Of a stretch of 64,000 bases of DNA, positions 24,427 to 37,777 are shown piece after piece. Position 1 is the first letter of the stretch, and the number at the start of each line of letters is the position of its first letter. The notes beneath the pieces are model-generated. The model was not told where the DNA came from and searched no databases. It saw only the letters and a list, made by a program, of their open reading frames with translations. The translations under genes and the position numbers were made by a program. The DNA comes from Laccaria trichodermophora (lineage: Eukaryota > Basidiomycota > Agaricomycetes > Agaricales > Hydnangiaceae). The DNA is taken from positions 2,294,001 to 2,358,000 of the forward strand of contig JACTVC010000003.1 in NCBI GenBank assembly GCA_018417955.1, read 5' to 3'.

Positions 24427-24588
24427 GGTAGACGATGATGGTGGTGGTAGGTGTTCAAGATAGAAGAGAAACGAGGGGAAGATGACCTGGGGTAAATTAG
24501 AAAGCTAATCTTATCAAGATGATTTTTTTGCACTGCGTTCTGAACTCCGCGCAGTTACGCGCATACACACAATGTTCAATTAGTCTAT
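24427..24588 (-). promoter_or_regulatory. Very short 5' region of pyruvate carboxylase
   Basis: 162 bp between the GDP-mannose transporter stop (24589) and the PYC1 ATG (24426), both minus strand. It must hold the 3' UTR of one gene and at least part of the promoter and 5' UTR of the other. AT-rich blocks are visible; no specific site was identified. Confidence 0.4.
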
Positions 24589-26145
24589 CTATAGTTTCCG
24601 ACTCGCTAATGGTATAATGGCATCTGCCTGCAGTCGCCCTTCCGTCTTTTTCTGGTTGTTTTTCGCAACTGCATACACAATTCCTGCAAAGAATCCAACC
24701 CCAACAGCTGACACTGAACCAAACGTGACTGCATCCCCAAAAAATAACATCCCCGAAGCGGCGACAGGCAGTTTGTTCAAAGCACCTACCATGCTGTCAC
24801 TCCACGTCAATCACTTCAATTACTCCGAGTTTGAGCGTGACCTACCTGTACGTTGTACTGCTTGTCGTGCGAACACACCATGCGGTTGTATATGAAATGC
24901 CAACCGCCGCGGCTCCGGAAAATGCAATAGCCGTCAATAAAAAGCTACGCGTCTCTGCAGGGCTGTAGAAACCTTCCTCGTATTCATCGTTCACTGATGA
25001 ATGGACCGAAAACACGTACAAATTACGGCTGAGATTCTCTGATCCCCAGTCTTCGACCACGATCGAAAATATGGCAAGGACCGGGATGCTGAGCAGATTG
25101 TTGTAAAACATCGAATCCCAGTCAGAGAACCCCGTAACCTTGATCCTTTTCCGCATGGCCAGAACCTGAGGTAAATGTCATTAAATAGATATAACCGGGT
25201 CCAATAACACGTGGAAACTAACATATGCGGCGCTCGTCAAACAATTCACAAGCATCCAGAAATATCCAACGTTTAGCCCACGAACTGCACCTGCAATAGT
25301 CTGAAGAGCGTTCAAGCTGACCCCAGTGCTAACAGCAGGAACAGAGCCGGAAAGCTCGCTTGAAACATCCGACCATGCTGCAATTATTGATGATATCACC
25401 TATGTCCATCAGTCTCAAGAAGGTACAAGAACTGTTGGAGGGCGTACCATAAAGATGAAGGAAACAAAGGTCAAAGCCGTTACTCTCCCACCGAACCAAA
25501 TGACTTCCCCATAGGCCTAATGAGAAGATATTGGTGACACGACAGTCAAGGATAAAAAAGGGATATTTACGATGAGAATAATCGTTAGATTCTTGAATAT
25601 CGTGTAAACGGGAATGCTGAGGAATTGCTGGAGGCAGTTTTAGGTAAGTAACGGCCTCCACACCATCAAACGAAGAGACTCACCAAACTCTTTGAACCTG
25701 TATAAATGACGGTGACAAGCAAGAAACTGATAGGAAACCAAGCTTTCGCGTCTTGCATATCGAATGAACGAAAAGAGATGATGCCGAGTTTCTTCACTGT
25801 TGCCACGCAAACGACGCATACGGTGGACTGTATGCATAACAGCAGAAAATTCATTGAAAAGTGCGCGCCTGACACAACGAACTGGTAGGTGCGTTAGAAC
25901 ACTAGACATTTCTTCAACTAAAGGAGTACCTTGTTCACGACTGTCATGAGGATGGATGCACAACAGTAGCATAGTATTGGAGGAACTGTGCCCCAGACAT
26001 CGTTATTGTTTGATATTTCCAAAGTGAAATGGGACTCACGAGCCGAAAGGGAAGCCTCTTTCGTCGATGCGCCTGTAGCAATGGCCTTTTTCATCTCTGC
26101 AACGTCTTTCTCTTCTGTCGGGCCATTTCCATGTTGCGAAGCCAT
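24589..26145 (-). CDS. VRG4: GDP-mannose transporter of the Golgi (Vrg4 family)
   Basis: Multi-pass Golgi carrier exchanging GDP-mannose for GMP, supplying mannosylation of proteins and lipids. Start at 26145 ([14 protein letters not shown]), cytosolic N-tail, then about ten hydrophobic segments across short exons: [57 protein letters not shown] and others. The two nucleotide-sugar signature motifs are present: FYNNLLS (about 25095) and GALNKLPVA (about 24775). In Vrg4 FYNN and GALNK contact the guanine nucleotide-sugar. Ends [12 protein letters not shown]. Tandem upstream of PYC1 and divergent from clathrin heavy chain. Confidence 0.92.
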
Positions 26146-26554
26146 GACGGAGGGAGTCAACGACGGTAATTGATGGATTGCACGCTGAATAAGGACCGTC
26201 TGGTTTTGAACAGAGTAGGCCAGTTGGAGACTCAACGAAGTTTGAGCTTGAGTTGAATGTGGCAGGCACCGTTGAATTCACGTCTGTGGTCACGTGTTGG
26301 CACATCGAAAAAGGGAGGCCCATTGACAGATTATATTCTGGGTGTACTTCGATGTCTGAATTAACTCTATGCGTATGATGCATTGAAATACATAGTCGAT
26401 TCAACGGCGATTTTACGAGCGCAAGAGGGTACTGGAAGTGCAACAGTATTTTGTTGCTGCGTTGCCGCAGGGCATTGGGATTGCAACAGAGCCAAACAAC
26501 AATACCTTTGCCCTCCTTCAACCACGACGTCGCATCCTCTCATTCTCCCTTTCC
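26146..26554. promoter_or_regulatory. Divergent promoter between VRG4 and CHC1
   Basis: 409 bp between two start codons on opposite strands. It contains a palindromic CACGTG E-box at 26291-26296. No TATA box could be assigned with confidence. Confidence 0.45.
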
Positions 26555-29500
26555 ATGGCCGCAGTGGACTCCTCTAAGCCCATCGCATTCTGCGAGCATC
26601 TTCAACTTTCAAGTCTGGGCGTTCAACCAGCCTCCATTTCATTCCAGGTTCGTTGACGCGACACACTCAACTGCTGACGTGCATTCACTGACGTTCCACG
26701 CATGAACTTCCTTAAACTTGGCAGGTTGGTACCTTTCTCTTCTCGCTCATCTTCGTCTTCTTATATATTTATTTATGAAAGACTTTGACACTCGAATCTG
26801 ATCATTTCATATGCGTACGAGAAAAAATCAATGAACAGAACCAAGTCGTCATCATCGACCTTGCCGATGCCAACAATGTCCTACGGCGGCCAATCTCCGC
26901 CGACTCTGCCATTATGCACCCCTCACAAAAGATTCTTGCTCTGAAAGGTTGTATACTCCCTCGGCGCATCCCTGGTACTTTTTTGAACGTCCTCGTTTCC
27001 AGCTGCTCGCACATTGCAAATATTTAACATTGAGACCAAGCAAAAGGTCAAATCTCATGTCAACAGCGAGGACATCGTGTTTTGGAAATGGGTCAATGAA
27101 ACTACCATTGGCATGGTCACCGAATCATCCGTGTTCCACTGGACCATCTCCGACCCTACATCCCCTCCTCAGAAGATCTTTGACCGCCATCCTACCCTCG
27201 CTGGAGCCCAAATAATCAACTACCGCGTCACATCTGATGAGAAGTGGCTAGTTCTCATTGGTATTTCTGGGAATACAACAAACCCCTCCGCATTCAAGGT
27301 CAAGGGCTCAATGCAACTTTACAGCAGGGAACGCGGTGTCAGTCAACCAATCGAGGGACATGCGGCTTCATTCGCCGAGATTAAGCTAGACGGCCACCAA
27401 AATCCCACAAAGCTCTTTACATTCGCTGTTCGCACTGCTACAGGGGCAAAGGTGATGAATTTTTTCTTCTCCTTTGCCTGGTGTTATATACTGATATCAT
27501 GCGTTGTAGTTGCACGTTGTCGAGATTGATCATCAATCCCCTGACCCTCCGTTCACCAAGAAGAATGTCGACGTTTACTTCCCACCTGAGGCCACCAACG
27601 ATTTCCCTGTGGCTATGCAGGTATCCAAGAAACACGGCATCATCTTCCTAGTCACGAAGTATGGATTCATCCACTTGTACGACCTTGAAACTGGTGCTTG
27701 CGTATACATGAACCGGATTTCTGGCGAGACAATCTTTGTCACCGCAGAACATGAAGCTACCAACGGAATCATCGGTGTCAACAAGAAGGGTCAAGTGCTT
27801 AGCGTCAATGTTGACGAGCAAACAATCATTCCTTACATATTGACAACATTGAACAACACCGAACTAGCCTTCAAGCTGGCCAGCCGTGCGAATCTTCCTG
27901 GTGCGGATGATTTGTACATTAAGCAATACCAGCAATTGTTCCAAAGTGGAAAATATGGGGAGGCCGCCAAGGTCGCTGCCAACTCACCCCGAGTATGTTC
28001 ATTCTCAATATAATTCTCGTTGACTGTCTTACCTTCCATATCAGGGAATCCTACGCACAGTCGCTGTGATCGAATCATTCAAGTCGGCACCTACGCCACC
28101 TGGTGGACTCTCCCCGATTTTGCAATACTTTGGTATCCTTCTCGAGAAGGGTGAACTAAATCATCTAGAGTCCATTGAACTTGCGCGACCCGTTCTCCAA
28201 CAAGGAAGAAAACAACTGTTGGAAAAGTGGTTGAAGGAGCACAAAGTGAGCGAGGTCGAATACTTCATCTTGAGACCGACATTGACCAAATTTCAGTTGA
28301 CATGTAGCGAGGAACTTGGTGACATTGTACGGCTTCATGACATGAACGTTGCCCTCAGCGTTTACCTACGTGCCAATGTCCCAAACAAAGCCATCGCTTG
28401 CTTTACAGAAACCGGCCAGACTGACAAGATCGTGCGCTATGCAAAGACAGTTGGATATACACCCGATTATGTTGCCTTGCTTCAACACATCATGCGCACC
28501 AACCCTGATAAGGGTGCGGAGTTCGCTGCTCAGTTGGTGAATGACGATTCCGGTCCTCTGGTTGACGTCGAACGGGTAGGCGTTTTCATTGGCTGATTCT
28601 GACTCTGTCCTGACACATCTATCTCTTCACAAGGTCGTCGATATCTTTATTTCTCAGAATATGATCCAACCTGCAACCTCATTCTTACTAGATGCACTCA
28701 AAGACAACAAGCCCGAGCAAGGTCACCTACAGACTCGTCTTTTGGAAATGAATCTTGTCCACGCGCCTCAAGTTGCTGACGCTATTCTCGGAAATGAGAT
28801 GTTTACCTACTACGATCGGCCAAGGATTGCCAACCTTTGCGAGAAGGCTGGTTTGTTACAACGGGTACGTATTCCCCCATTCAATCCGCATCCCCCGGAC
28901 TTACATAGGGAATATAGGCGCTTGAACACTACGAGGATATCGCGGATATCAAGCGTGCCATCGTCCATACTACTGGTCTCCAACCTGACGTTTGTCTCTT
29001 CCTTTTCGTTTTATCTTTTCTGCATACTGATACTTTTCGTAGTGGCTTGTCAACTACTTCAGTCGCCTGACCACTGCGCAATCCATGGCCTGTTTACAAG
29101 AAATGCTTCGGGTCAACATCCGTCAAAACCTTCAAGTCGTTATCCAAATTGCCACGAAGTACTCTGACATTCTTGGACCAGTTAAACTTATTGAGATGTT
29201 CGAGAGCTTCAAGAGCTTTGAAGGCCTGTATTACTACCTGGGCTCTATAGTCAATCTCTCTGAAGATCCAGAGGTCCACTTCAAGTACATCCAGGCTGCA
29301 ACTCGTACTGGGCAGATCCGTGAGGTCGAACGCATTTGCAGAGAAAGCAACTTCTACAACCCGGAGAAGGTTAAGAACTTCCTCAAAGAGGCGAAGCTTA
29401 CCGATCAACTCCCTCTCATCATTGTCTGCGACCGCTTCGACTTCGTTCACGACCTCGTTCTCTACTTGTATCAGAACGGCCTCACCAAGTTCATCGAGGT

Positions 29501-32500
29501 CTATGTGCAGCGCGTGAACTCGGTCAGAACTCCCCAGGTTGTTGGTGGTCTGTTGGACGTTGACTGCGATGAGACGACCATCAAGGGTCTCCTCGCCTCA
29601 GTCACTGGCAATTTCCCCATCGACGAGCTTGTCCATGAGGTTGAACAACGCAACAGGCTGAAGCTGATCCTTCCTTGGCTTGAAACTCGTGTTCAAGCTG
29701 GCAGCCAAGACCCAGCGGTGTTCAACGCCGTGGCGAAGATCTACATTGACAGTAACAACAACCCCGAACAATTCCTCAAAGAGAACAATGTACATTATAT
29801 ACATCTTGTCGCTGGAATCATACTGACCTTTGTTCTAGCTCTATGAACCTCTGATTGTTGGAAAGTTCTGCGAGGCTCGGGATCCCTATTTGGCATATAT
29901 TGCCTACGCGAAAGGTTTCTGTGATGAAGAGTTGATTTCAATCACAAATGACAACTCCATGTTCAAACAGCAAGCTCGTTACTTGATCAAGCGTCGCCAG
30001 CCCGATCTTTGGGCGCAAGTTCTCGTCGCAGATAACATGCATCGTCGGGCTCTTATTGATCAAGTTCGCTTTCTTCCGTACCATGTTTGGTTTTGCGTTC
30101 TCATTGTTCTCCTTGACAGATCGTGGCGACTGCCCTTCCAGAGTGCACAGATCCTGACGATGTTTCGATTACTGTCAAGGCGTTCTTGCAGGCGGATCTG
30201 CCGATTGAGCTCATTGAATTGCTGGAGAAGATCATCATCGAGCCGTCACCCTTCAGTGACAACAAGAATTTGCAGAACCTTCTCCTCCTCACTGCTATTC
30301 GCGCGGACAAGGGCAAGGTCGTTGGTTATATCAACAAGCTCCAGAACTACGACGCTGCGGAAATTGCTAAGATTGCGACGGAACACAGTCTCTACGAGGA
30401 GGCTTTGACAATTTACAAGAAGCATGAGCAGCATGCGATGGCGATCAACGTGCTGGTCGAGCATATTGTGTCGATTGATCGTGGGCTTGAGTATGCCAAC
30501 AAAGTCAACCAAACAGATGTCTGGAGCAGACTTGCCAAGGCGCAGCTTGATGGTCTGCGTATCAAAGACTCCGTTGGTTCGTCAGAGATTTAATGTCTCT
30601 TCGAGTGCGCTTTTACTCATAACATTTGTAGACTCTTACATCAAAGCCCAAGATCCCTCTAACTTCTCAGAAGTAATTGAGATCGCCAATCACGCTGGCA
30701 AGCACGACGACCTCGTTCGTTACCTTCAAATGGCACGCAAGTCTCTTCGCGAACCCAAGATTGACACAGAACTTGCCTACGCATACGCCAAAACCGACCG
30801 CCTGCATGATATGGAGGACTTCCTCGGCATGACTAATGTCGCAGACATTCTTGAAGTCGGAGAGAAGTGCTTCGAGGATGAGTTGTACCAAGCCGCCAAG
30901 TTGTTGTTCACTAGCATCTCGAATTGGGCCCGTTTGGCAACGACTTTGATTTATCTTGGAGAGAACCAATCTGCTGTGGAGAGTGCCCGCAAGGCCGGGA
31001 ACACACAGTGCGTATCTTCTGACACTCCTCTGAAACACATTTTGAGATGGGTTTTAGGGTTTGGAAACAAGTCCACGCTGCTTGCATTGAAAAATCCGAA
31101 TTCCGATTGGTTAGTTCTTATGTATCCACAAACGAATATTTTCTGACATCTCTCACAGGCTCAAATTTGTGGTCTACATATCATCGTTCATGCTGTAAGT
31201 ATGGATAGCCTTTGAAGTTTGTTTGCACTAACGTCTCTACAGGAGGAACTCAGTGCTCTCATTCAACTTTATGAACGTCGGGGTCACTTTGAGGAAATCA
31301 TCAGCCTCCTAGAAGCCGGTTTAAGCTTGGAACGCGCGCATATGGGTATCTTCACCGAGCTGTCTATCCTGCTCAGCAAGTACAAGCCGGCGAAACGTAA
31401 GGTAGTATCTCGCTTCTGGATACTTGCTCACTAGTCACATCCCAGTTATGGAACACTTGAAGCTCTTCGTTTCTCGCATCAATATTCCCAAGGTTATCAA
31501 GGCAACCGAAAAAGCACACCTTTGGCCCGAACTCGTGTTTCTATACATCAAATATGATGAATTTGTGCGTACTTTCCTTTTACATATCATCGTGACTTCG
31601 ACCAATACAACTCAAGGATAATGCTGCTCTGGCCATGATTGAACGCTCTTCTGACGCTTGGGAACACAACCAATTCAAAGAAGTCATCGTTCGGGCTGCA
31701 AACGTGGAGATGTAAGTGATCTTCTGAGAGCGTGTGGCATTTCGCTTGCTGACAGAAATATTTAAGCTACTACAAAGCATTGTCGTTCTACCTCCAGGAG
31801 CAGCCAACGCTGTTGACGGATCTGCTTAGCGTTCTCATCCCGCGTATTGATCATAGTCGTGTCGTTCGTATGTTCCGCCCAATGGACCACATTCCCCTCC
31901 TTCGTTCGTACCTTATCGCCGTACAACATGTGGGTACTGCTGTTTTCTTGATCTGCAACTACCTAATTTGTTTCTCAAAGCTCAATATCGAAGCTGTCAA
32001 CGATGCATACAATGACCTCTTGATTGAGGAGGAAGATTACAACACACTCCGTGATTCTATCGACAGTTTCGACAACTTCAACAACATCAGCCTCGCTAAA
32101 CGCTTGGAAAAACACGAGCTTCTTGAATTCCGCAGACTTGCTGCTCATCTGTACAAGGTTGGGGACCCATCCGCACCTTGCTTTACTTTTGCTGACGACT
32201 AACCTCTAGAAAAACGCGCGATGGGAAGAGTCGATATCGCTCTCAAAACAAGACAAATTGTACAAGGACGCAATGGTCACCGCCGCCGTCTCAGCATCGA
32301 CAGAGGTCGCCGAGGAGCTACTTTCATATTTCGTAGACATTGGAAACAAGGAGTGTTTTGCCGCTCTCCTATACGTCTGCTTCGATCTCCTCCGCTCCGA
32401 CATTGTGGAGGAGCTCTCATGGCAACACGGTCTCAATGACTTCTATATGCCATATAAAATTCAAGTGCAACGGTCGCTGGTGGAGAAGTTGGCTCAGCTC

Positions 32501-32731
32501 GAGAAGGAAGTCAAGGAGCGGTCGAAGAAGGATGCACAAAAGGAGCAGACAGAGTCTGAGGCTCCCATCATCAACCCTGGTGGCTTTGGTAGTACATTGC
32601 TGTTGACGAACGGTTTCGTTGGTCAAGCTCCTCCAGTAAATGGCATTCCATATGTGAGTATTCCGTCTGTACCTTCTGATCTCGATGATGGCTGACCCAC
32701 CTCATAGGCCATGACTGGGTTTGGTCATTGA
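26555..32731 (+). CDS. CHC1: Clathrin heavy chain
   Basis: Triskelion leg of clathrin coats at the trans-Golgi, endosomes and plasma membrane. Start at 26555 ([18 protein letters not shown], then [19 protein letters not shown] after a 130 nt intron). N-terminal beta-propeller to about 27950 ([28 protein letters not shown] segment), linker, then alpha-solenoid clathrin repeats through 32500, for example [51 protein letters not shown]-type helices and [15 protein letters not shown]. The C-terminal coiled segment [18 protein letters not shown] is the trimerisation or light-chain region, followed by a tail ending AMTGFGH. At least a dozen short introns, all consistent with an open frame. The expected product is about 1,680 residues. 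Confidence 0.97.
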
Positions 32732-33122
32732 TTTCCCCCTCGTCATATGTGTATAGCTGGATGTATAATTTTGTTCCCTTCACTAATTGGATGCTTTCGT
32801 TTTCGACTCGCTGATCCCGACAAGGGCGTCGCTGAAACTTTATCAAATTTATCTAATACGGATGTCCAACGGCATGAATAGATGACTACATAACAAGATG
32901 TGTGAGCTTAGGTATCAATGCAAAGAGAAATCACTGTGTAGCAAGGTAGGTATAGTGGGATAGGGACGGAGGCTGGGCCTAGCTATGTATACGTGTGTTA
33001 TAAGGACAAATTAGTCAAGGGTATACTGATACAACATAAGGTGAGAGGGAGAGAAAGGGAATCTAATGACAGTCGGCAGGAACCAATGACAAAAGCAAAG
33101 ACCATGGTATGTTGTCCATCTA
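32732..33122. other. Convergent intergenic region between CHC1 and RHO3
   Basis: 391 bp between two facing stop codons, AT-rich, presumably both 3' UTRs. No other element recognised. Confidence 0.6.
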
Positions 33123-34271
33123 TCACATCACAATGCAACCCCCGTCCGAGCCTTTCGGCCGGGTGCTGAGTGATACACGTGCGGCTTCGTAGAAGACCTC
33201 CGCAACGCCACGATTGTGCTTCGAGCTACACTCTAAGAAGAACATACAGGAGGCAAGAGTTAGGCGGTTTAGGATGAAAGCAGGCGTACTAACCAAGATA
33301 TCGAGATGCTCGTATTCGTCGAGCGACGGCGAGGCCTTCTTCGTATTGCACCGTATGCGTTCCATAACGCTGTAGCCGTTCTTTCACTGCCCGATCGTCC
33401 CGTAGATCACATTTCAAAGCTAGAAGTTGAAGTCAGTTGCGACAGATGGGACGCTTTGCTCGTGCGCACCGACAAGAACAAGCTGGGAAGTGGGGAAGTA
33501 GCCATATCAGACAGGAATTGCCATAAAGGTCGATTGTGACTGACTTTCACTCCAGGACAATATTCTAGAATCTCATCTAGCCACTAGCCAAAGAGATGAG
33601 TCTCCTGCGACTATAAGCTGAGCAGGTAAGCAGACCTTCGATTCGACATTCTCGAGCGATGTTGGGTTGTCCACAGAGAAACAAATCATAATGACATGCG
33701 TTTCCGCGTACGACAACGATCGTAACCTATCAAACTCCTCTTGACCTAGGACAAGTGATTGACAGTTTAGCTTTCAAATAAGGAGGCATCGCACAAATAA
33801 TATGAAGACGTACCTGCCGTATCCCACAAGCTTAACTCCACTAGTTGTTCATCGACGTATAGATCATGCACGTAATTCTCGAAGACTGTTGGTTCGCTGA
33901 TAGTAAGGGCAACATTGATGAGTGATACCATCCTGGCTTAAAATGGCTACTCACTATACTTGAGTGAAGAAACCACGCGTGAATACGTTTAGTAGTGACG
34001 TTTTTCCTTTTGACAGTATAGTGTAAGTAGGGCTGCGGCACGGAGGAAAGAGACGAGAACCGACCGCATGCACCGTCTCCACACACAACGACCTAGGTTG
34101 TTCGTTCAGATGCACTTTCCGTGTACGTTGATTCGTAAAGTTGATGCACACCTTTCTCTGAATCTGAAAGTCCCATAAGGTGTGATAGAGGCAAATGTTG
34201 GAGTAGCTAGCACTCACAGGTCTCCCTCGGCCAAACGACGCCCCCTTCGTTGATGAGCCACACGGCGACAT
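33123..34271 (-). CDS. RHO3: Rho-family GTPase, Rho3 type
   Basis: Membrane-anchored GTPase for exocytosis and polarised growth. Exon 1 (34218-34271) encodes [18 protein letters not shown]; a 12 nt micro-exon (34152-34163) adds IQRK; the next exon (34065-34092) starts [11 protein letters not shown]-loop GDGACGKTSLLN, switch [17 protein letters not shown], switch [19 protein letters not shown], base motifs ALKCD and ECSSK, C-terminal CaaX box CIVM. The N-terminal CGSS tract, YEEGLAVA and [16 protein letters not shown] match Rho3 better than Rho1 or Cdc42. At least seven introns. The CaaX Met suggests farnesylation. The RhoGAP gene at 6318 is a possible but unproven regulator. Confidence 0.88.
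34152..34163 (-). other. 12-nt micro-exon of RHO3
   Basis: Minus-strand exon ATTCAGAGAAAG between acceptor GGACTTTCAG and donor GTGTGC, encoding IQRK. It joins RP to VVVCGDG and restores the Rho3 pattern P-I-x-R-K before the P-loop. A 6 nt version (acceptor ATTCAG) giving only RK is also possible. Confidence 0.7.
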
Positions 34272-34424
34272 GGCCGACGTTGATTGCGCTTGACGATGAG
34301 CACAGGGTGGAGACTGTGGAGGACAGAAAGAGCGTTAGTTTTGGAGTCTCTTGTCCAGAGCCTCAAGTATTTGGTTCGTGACCGAGTTATGAAGCTTACA
34401 TAATTATTCTCAACTACTTTACAA

Positions 34425-37400
34425 TTACATGCCCAAGGTATTTACAAAGTCCTGCCAAGTCGTTTGCATCGTCGCCTCCGGTGTCCCAGAACTTCTCCTT
34501 TGCTGCCCTTGCTGTCCTGGAGCAGGATTCTTTTCCAACGTCGGCGCATACCCGCCAACACCATTTGTTGCATTCCCCATCGTCGCATGACCATAGTCAA
34601 ACACTGGAAAGTATTGAGGGAACGACTGCCCATTTTGTTGACGCTGCAGATCATTCGGCTGATATTGCTGTTGGTGCTGATGACCCAACATCTGCATCGA
34701 AGGTTGCTGCATGTATGACGCAGGTTCACTTTGGAAAGACGGCGACGTTGGTATCGCTGATACCCCGTACATCGACACTGGAGAAAGCTCCAAATCCGAA
34801 TAGGGGCTTTGGTTCAGTGTTGATTGGGTGCGCTGCTCAGAGTACGATCCATTCTCCATCATCAACGACGCTTGGTGATTCTGGATGCCGTTGGGAGCTT
34901 GGCCAAAAGAGTGTAGATACTCCACAACACTGGGATGCACTTGGTGTTGCGTTGTCGGAGACAATGGCAGAGGAACGATAGGGTTGTGAGATGTGGGCGA
35001 ACGCTCCAGGTGAGGCGACGATGATTCCATCTTCACGAGCCTAGTTTTGCCTCCCAGAATGGAAAGCTCGTCGTCGTCATCTGCAGGCGAACGCCCTGTG
35101 GGAGAGGATCCGTACCGTGCCGAAGGCACACCCAGACCTCGACGGAACTCTTCCAAACTTGTATGAGCCTTTTCTTGCAAGTGAAGCATAATATCCTATA
35201 TTTTCAGTGTAAGGAACGACCCTTGTCATTATCAGGCGCAGACCTCACCAGAACTCTTACAGCGCGGAATCCACGCGCCGCTTTTGAGAACAATTCACAC
35301 GCTGAGTCAAGCTGCACCAGCGCCGATGGGGCTAAGCTCATCGAGGGACATCTGGTGACGATAGATCCAAGAACAATCTAGGCGCTATGAGATGAGGATG
35401 ACAGAAAGTAACATTTTTAACACGCACAGCACACGAGAACATATGTGTCCACAAAAACCAGATTCGTTCACTAGGCTCTGGCAGCTGGGTGTGCAAATTC
35501 CTCATCAGCGCGACGAGGGAGCCAGCGCTACGATACGCTGCGATTACGGAAGTTCCGTAAGGACTGCCCAACGGATCTTTGGGATGATCGCTAATAGCCC
35601 TGGCGAAGAAACTTCGATGGAGATAGAGCAAATCTACAATTTCTATCAGCCTCTTCAAGTGTGAATGTCTGCCCATAGAGACATACTCGTTTCTCTAATG
35701 GCCAAGACGATGTGTCGCTGCAAGGTGAGCATGATAGTATCCGGATGTGCACTTTGACGGGGCTGAGAGCTCCCGAAACCAGCGATTTGAAGTATCGGTG
35801 GGACAGGGAAAGCTCTCAGCTTGCGATCCAACTGGAGCACAGTGGCGTATGTTGGCATCTTAGCAACAAATGCTTGATCGTGTAAAGCATTCATGCATTC
35901 CGACGTAAATCGATGTTTCCAAGCATGGACTGACGCCTTTGTTTCAGATCTTGGTCGGCGCAATATCATGCGATTGACACTCACAACTATTCTCCTCCGA
36001 TGTATCGTTCAGGAACGGCATCTTGCAATCGATATGTGGCAGAGCGAACGACGGCGGACGCCCAAACGTCAAACACTGCCAAGAATCATAGGTGAAGAGT
36101 TCCCAAAACAGTTCGCGGCGCTGCTGAGTTTCCTGAGGGTCAACCTTCCAGCGGCCGCTGTCCCGATCTTGTCGGTAATAGGTGGTCAATATGCCAGTTG
36201 CACAATTCTGCTGCTTTCACTCACGAAGACCGATCTACAATAGGATCGACATAAATGAGAACGCCAGGCACTTGAAGATAACATAGCTTACGCTCTGTCC
36301 GACCTTTACGGCGATACCCATGATAGCCCAGCGAGCTCCCGAGCTCGTCCCATGTCGATCGGCCAAGAAGAGATAAAACACCATCAAGTACTGTGTGCGT
36401 ATCAGCTTGGTTGACACATGAAAAGAAAAATATTCCGTACCAACGCTTGAACGGCATTGATCGTAGGCTCATCAAATATAGTTGTGTTGAATAAAGCGGC
36501 TCGTGCGAGCTGGTGGTACTTTTCAGCATCCCGATTGTATGCAGGCAAAGAAGTGTTCATGAGCGAACCAATCGCAAGAACCATGAACATTAGCGAGAGA
36601 CGATGGGAGTGAATAGGCTCGTCGGTTATCGTTGTGGGTCCTTGTGCGTACAACGGGGTGAAGACTTGGGTATCAAATGCATCGACGCTAATTGGATTGT
36701 ACCTGATGGGCAGTCAGAGAAACGCGATGCTCAGCACGAACCGAACTCACATCCACGCTGCGTGCGAGAAGTAAGTCGAACGCAATGCAGTAGCAATATC
36801 AGAAGGGGGGAGATACCAATACAGCGACTGTGCGTTAACGTCGTCGTTGTGAGACGTTGAAGAAATTGGGAATGCAGATGCTCGAGTAAGAATTTCGGGA
36901 GAAAGGACGTTGGATAGATCTACGAGAGCATCGCCTGGCTCCCCATCTTCCCGTAACTCGTTCTACAACAGATATAATTAGATCGTACAACAACACCCTC
37001 AGACGAAAACTAACTTGAAGGAAATACTGTAAATTGAGCTATGAGCGATCTACATATGTTCGGATCAGAGATAAAATACCCAAGAGTTAGCAATCTGCCC
37101 GAAATATTTCGATTTTCCAGAAACGCTAATTTGCAAAGAACCAAACGCGTCGACGACCTCAGGATCGACCTCTTCCGTTTTCACTGTTACGGCGTTTGGG
37201 TCTCGATTTGAAGGTAATTCACGTTGCAAGGGTGCTTTGATTTTTAAAAGTTCTTCGGTCAATAAAGGATGTTGCTCCACTGACAGACGCGAATGAGAGG
37301 AGCGAAGCGCATCCTCCAACTCCCGGACGCGAACAGCCAGTTCTGCGATCTTCTCGTGCAGTTCTTGCGTAGAAGCTAGGACGAAACTGCAAAAAATAGA

Positions 37401-37777
37401 TTCGTCTCAATTAAAAATACCCCTTCATTTAATGGGCAAAATTCGCACCGATTTCCCTGGCCAGTTGTGAGCGATCCCTACAAGCAATAATGAGAAATGT
37501 TCCCGAATGCACACTTGGAATCATACATCGGGGCAGATTGCTCCGCATCCACGTTTTACACATGAACTGCATGGAACCGCTCGATCGCATCTCAACTTGA
37601 GCCTGCGACGAGTGAAATTGAAATGAGGGGTGCGTAAGCGATCATAACTGTATAGCGCATGTACCTTCGACACTCAGCGCAACTGAGGCGTGCTGCACCT
37701 TTCCTACGTTTCTTCGCTGGGCTGTCTTGACCACCTGAGTCGTCTCCAGGCCTATCGTACGGTGTAGAGCAAGACAT
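34425..37777 (-). CDS. Zn2Cys6 transcription factor with fungal_trans domain (paralogue A)
   Basis: Nuclear DNA-binding regulator. Start at 37777 (MSCSTPYDRPGDDSGG), basic stretch AKKRRKG, then zinc cluster CAECRRLKLRCD, PCSSCVKRGCGAICPD with C-x2-C-x6-C-x5-C-x2-C-x6-C spacing and one intron after CRR. Next comes a coiled coil (FVLASTQELHEKIAELAVRV; LEDALRSS), then the middle homology domain: HRLSLMFMVLAIGSL, IGLHRDSGRWKVDPQETQ, LFTYDSWQCLTFGRPPS, FFARAISDHPKDPLGSPYG, IWFLWTHMFSCA. A Gln/Ser/Pro-rich tail ends TWQDFVNTLGM. Two micro-exons (37015-37026, YFLQ; 36225-36234, IGLH). Closely related to the gene at 48706-52117. Targets unknown. Confidence 0.9.
36225..36234 (-). other. 10-nt micro-exon of the Zn2Cys6 factor (paralogue A)
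   Basis: ATCGGTCTTC between acceptor CTATTGTAG and donor GTGAGT. It supplies IGL and the first base of H in the conserved IGLHRDS motif. The same exon is at 50349-50358 in paralogue B. Confidence 0.75.
37015..37026 (-). other. 12-nt micro-exon of the Zn2Cys6 factor (paralogue A)
   Basis: Encodes YFLQ between SW and NE. Acceptor CAATTTACAG, donor GTTAGT. The same size and phase occur in paralogue B at 49573-49584 (HLLQ). Confidence 0.75.
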
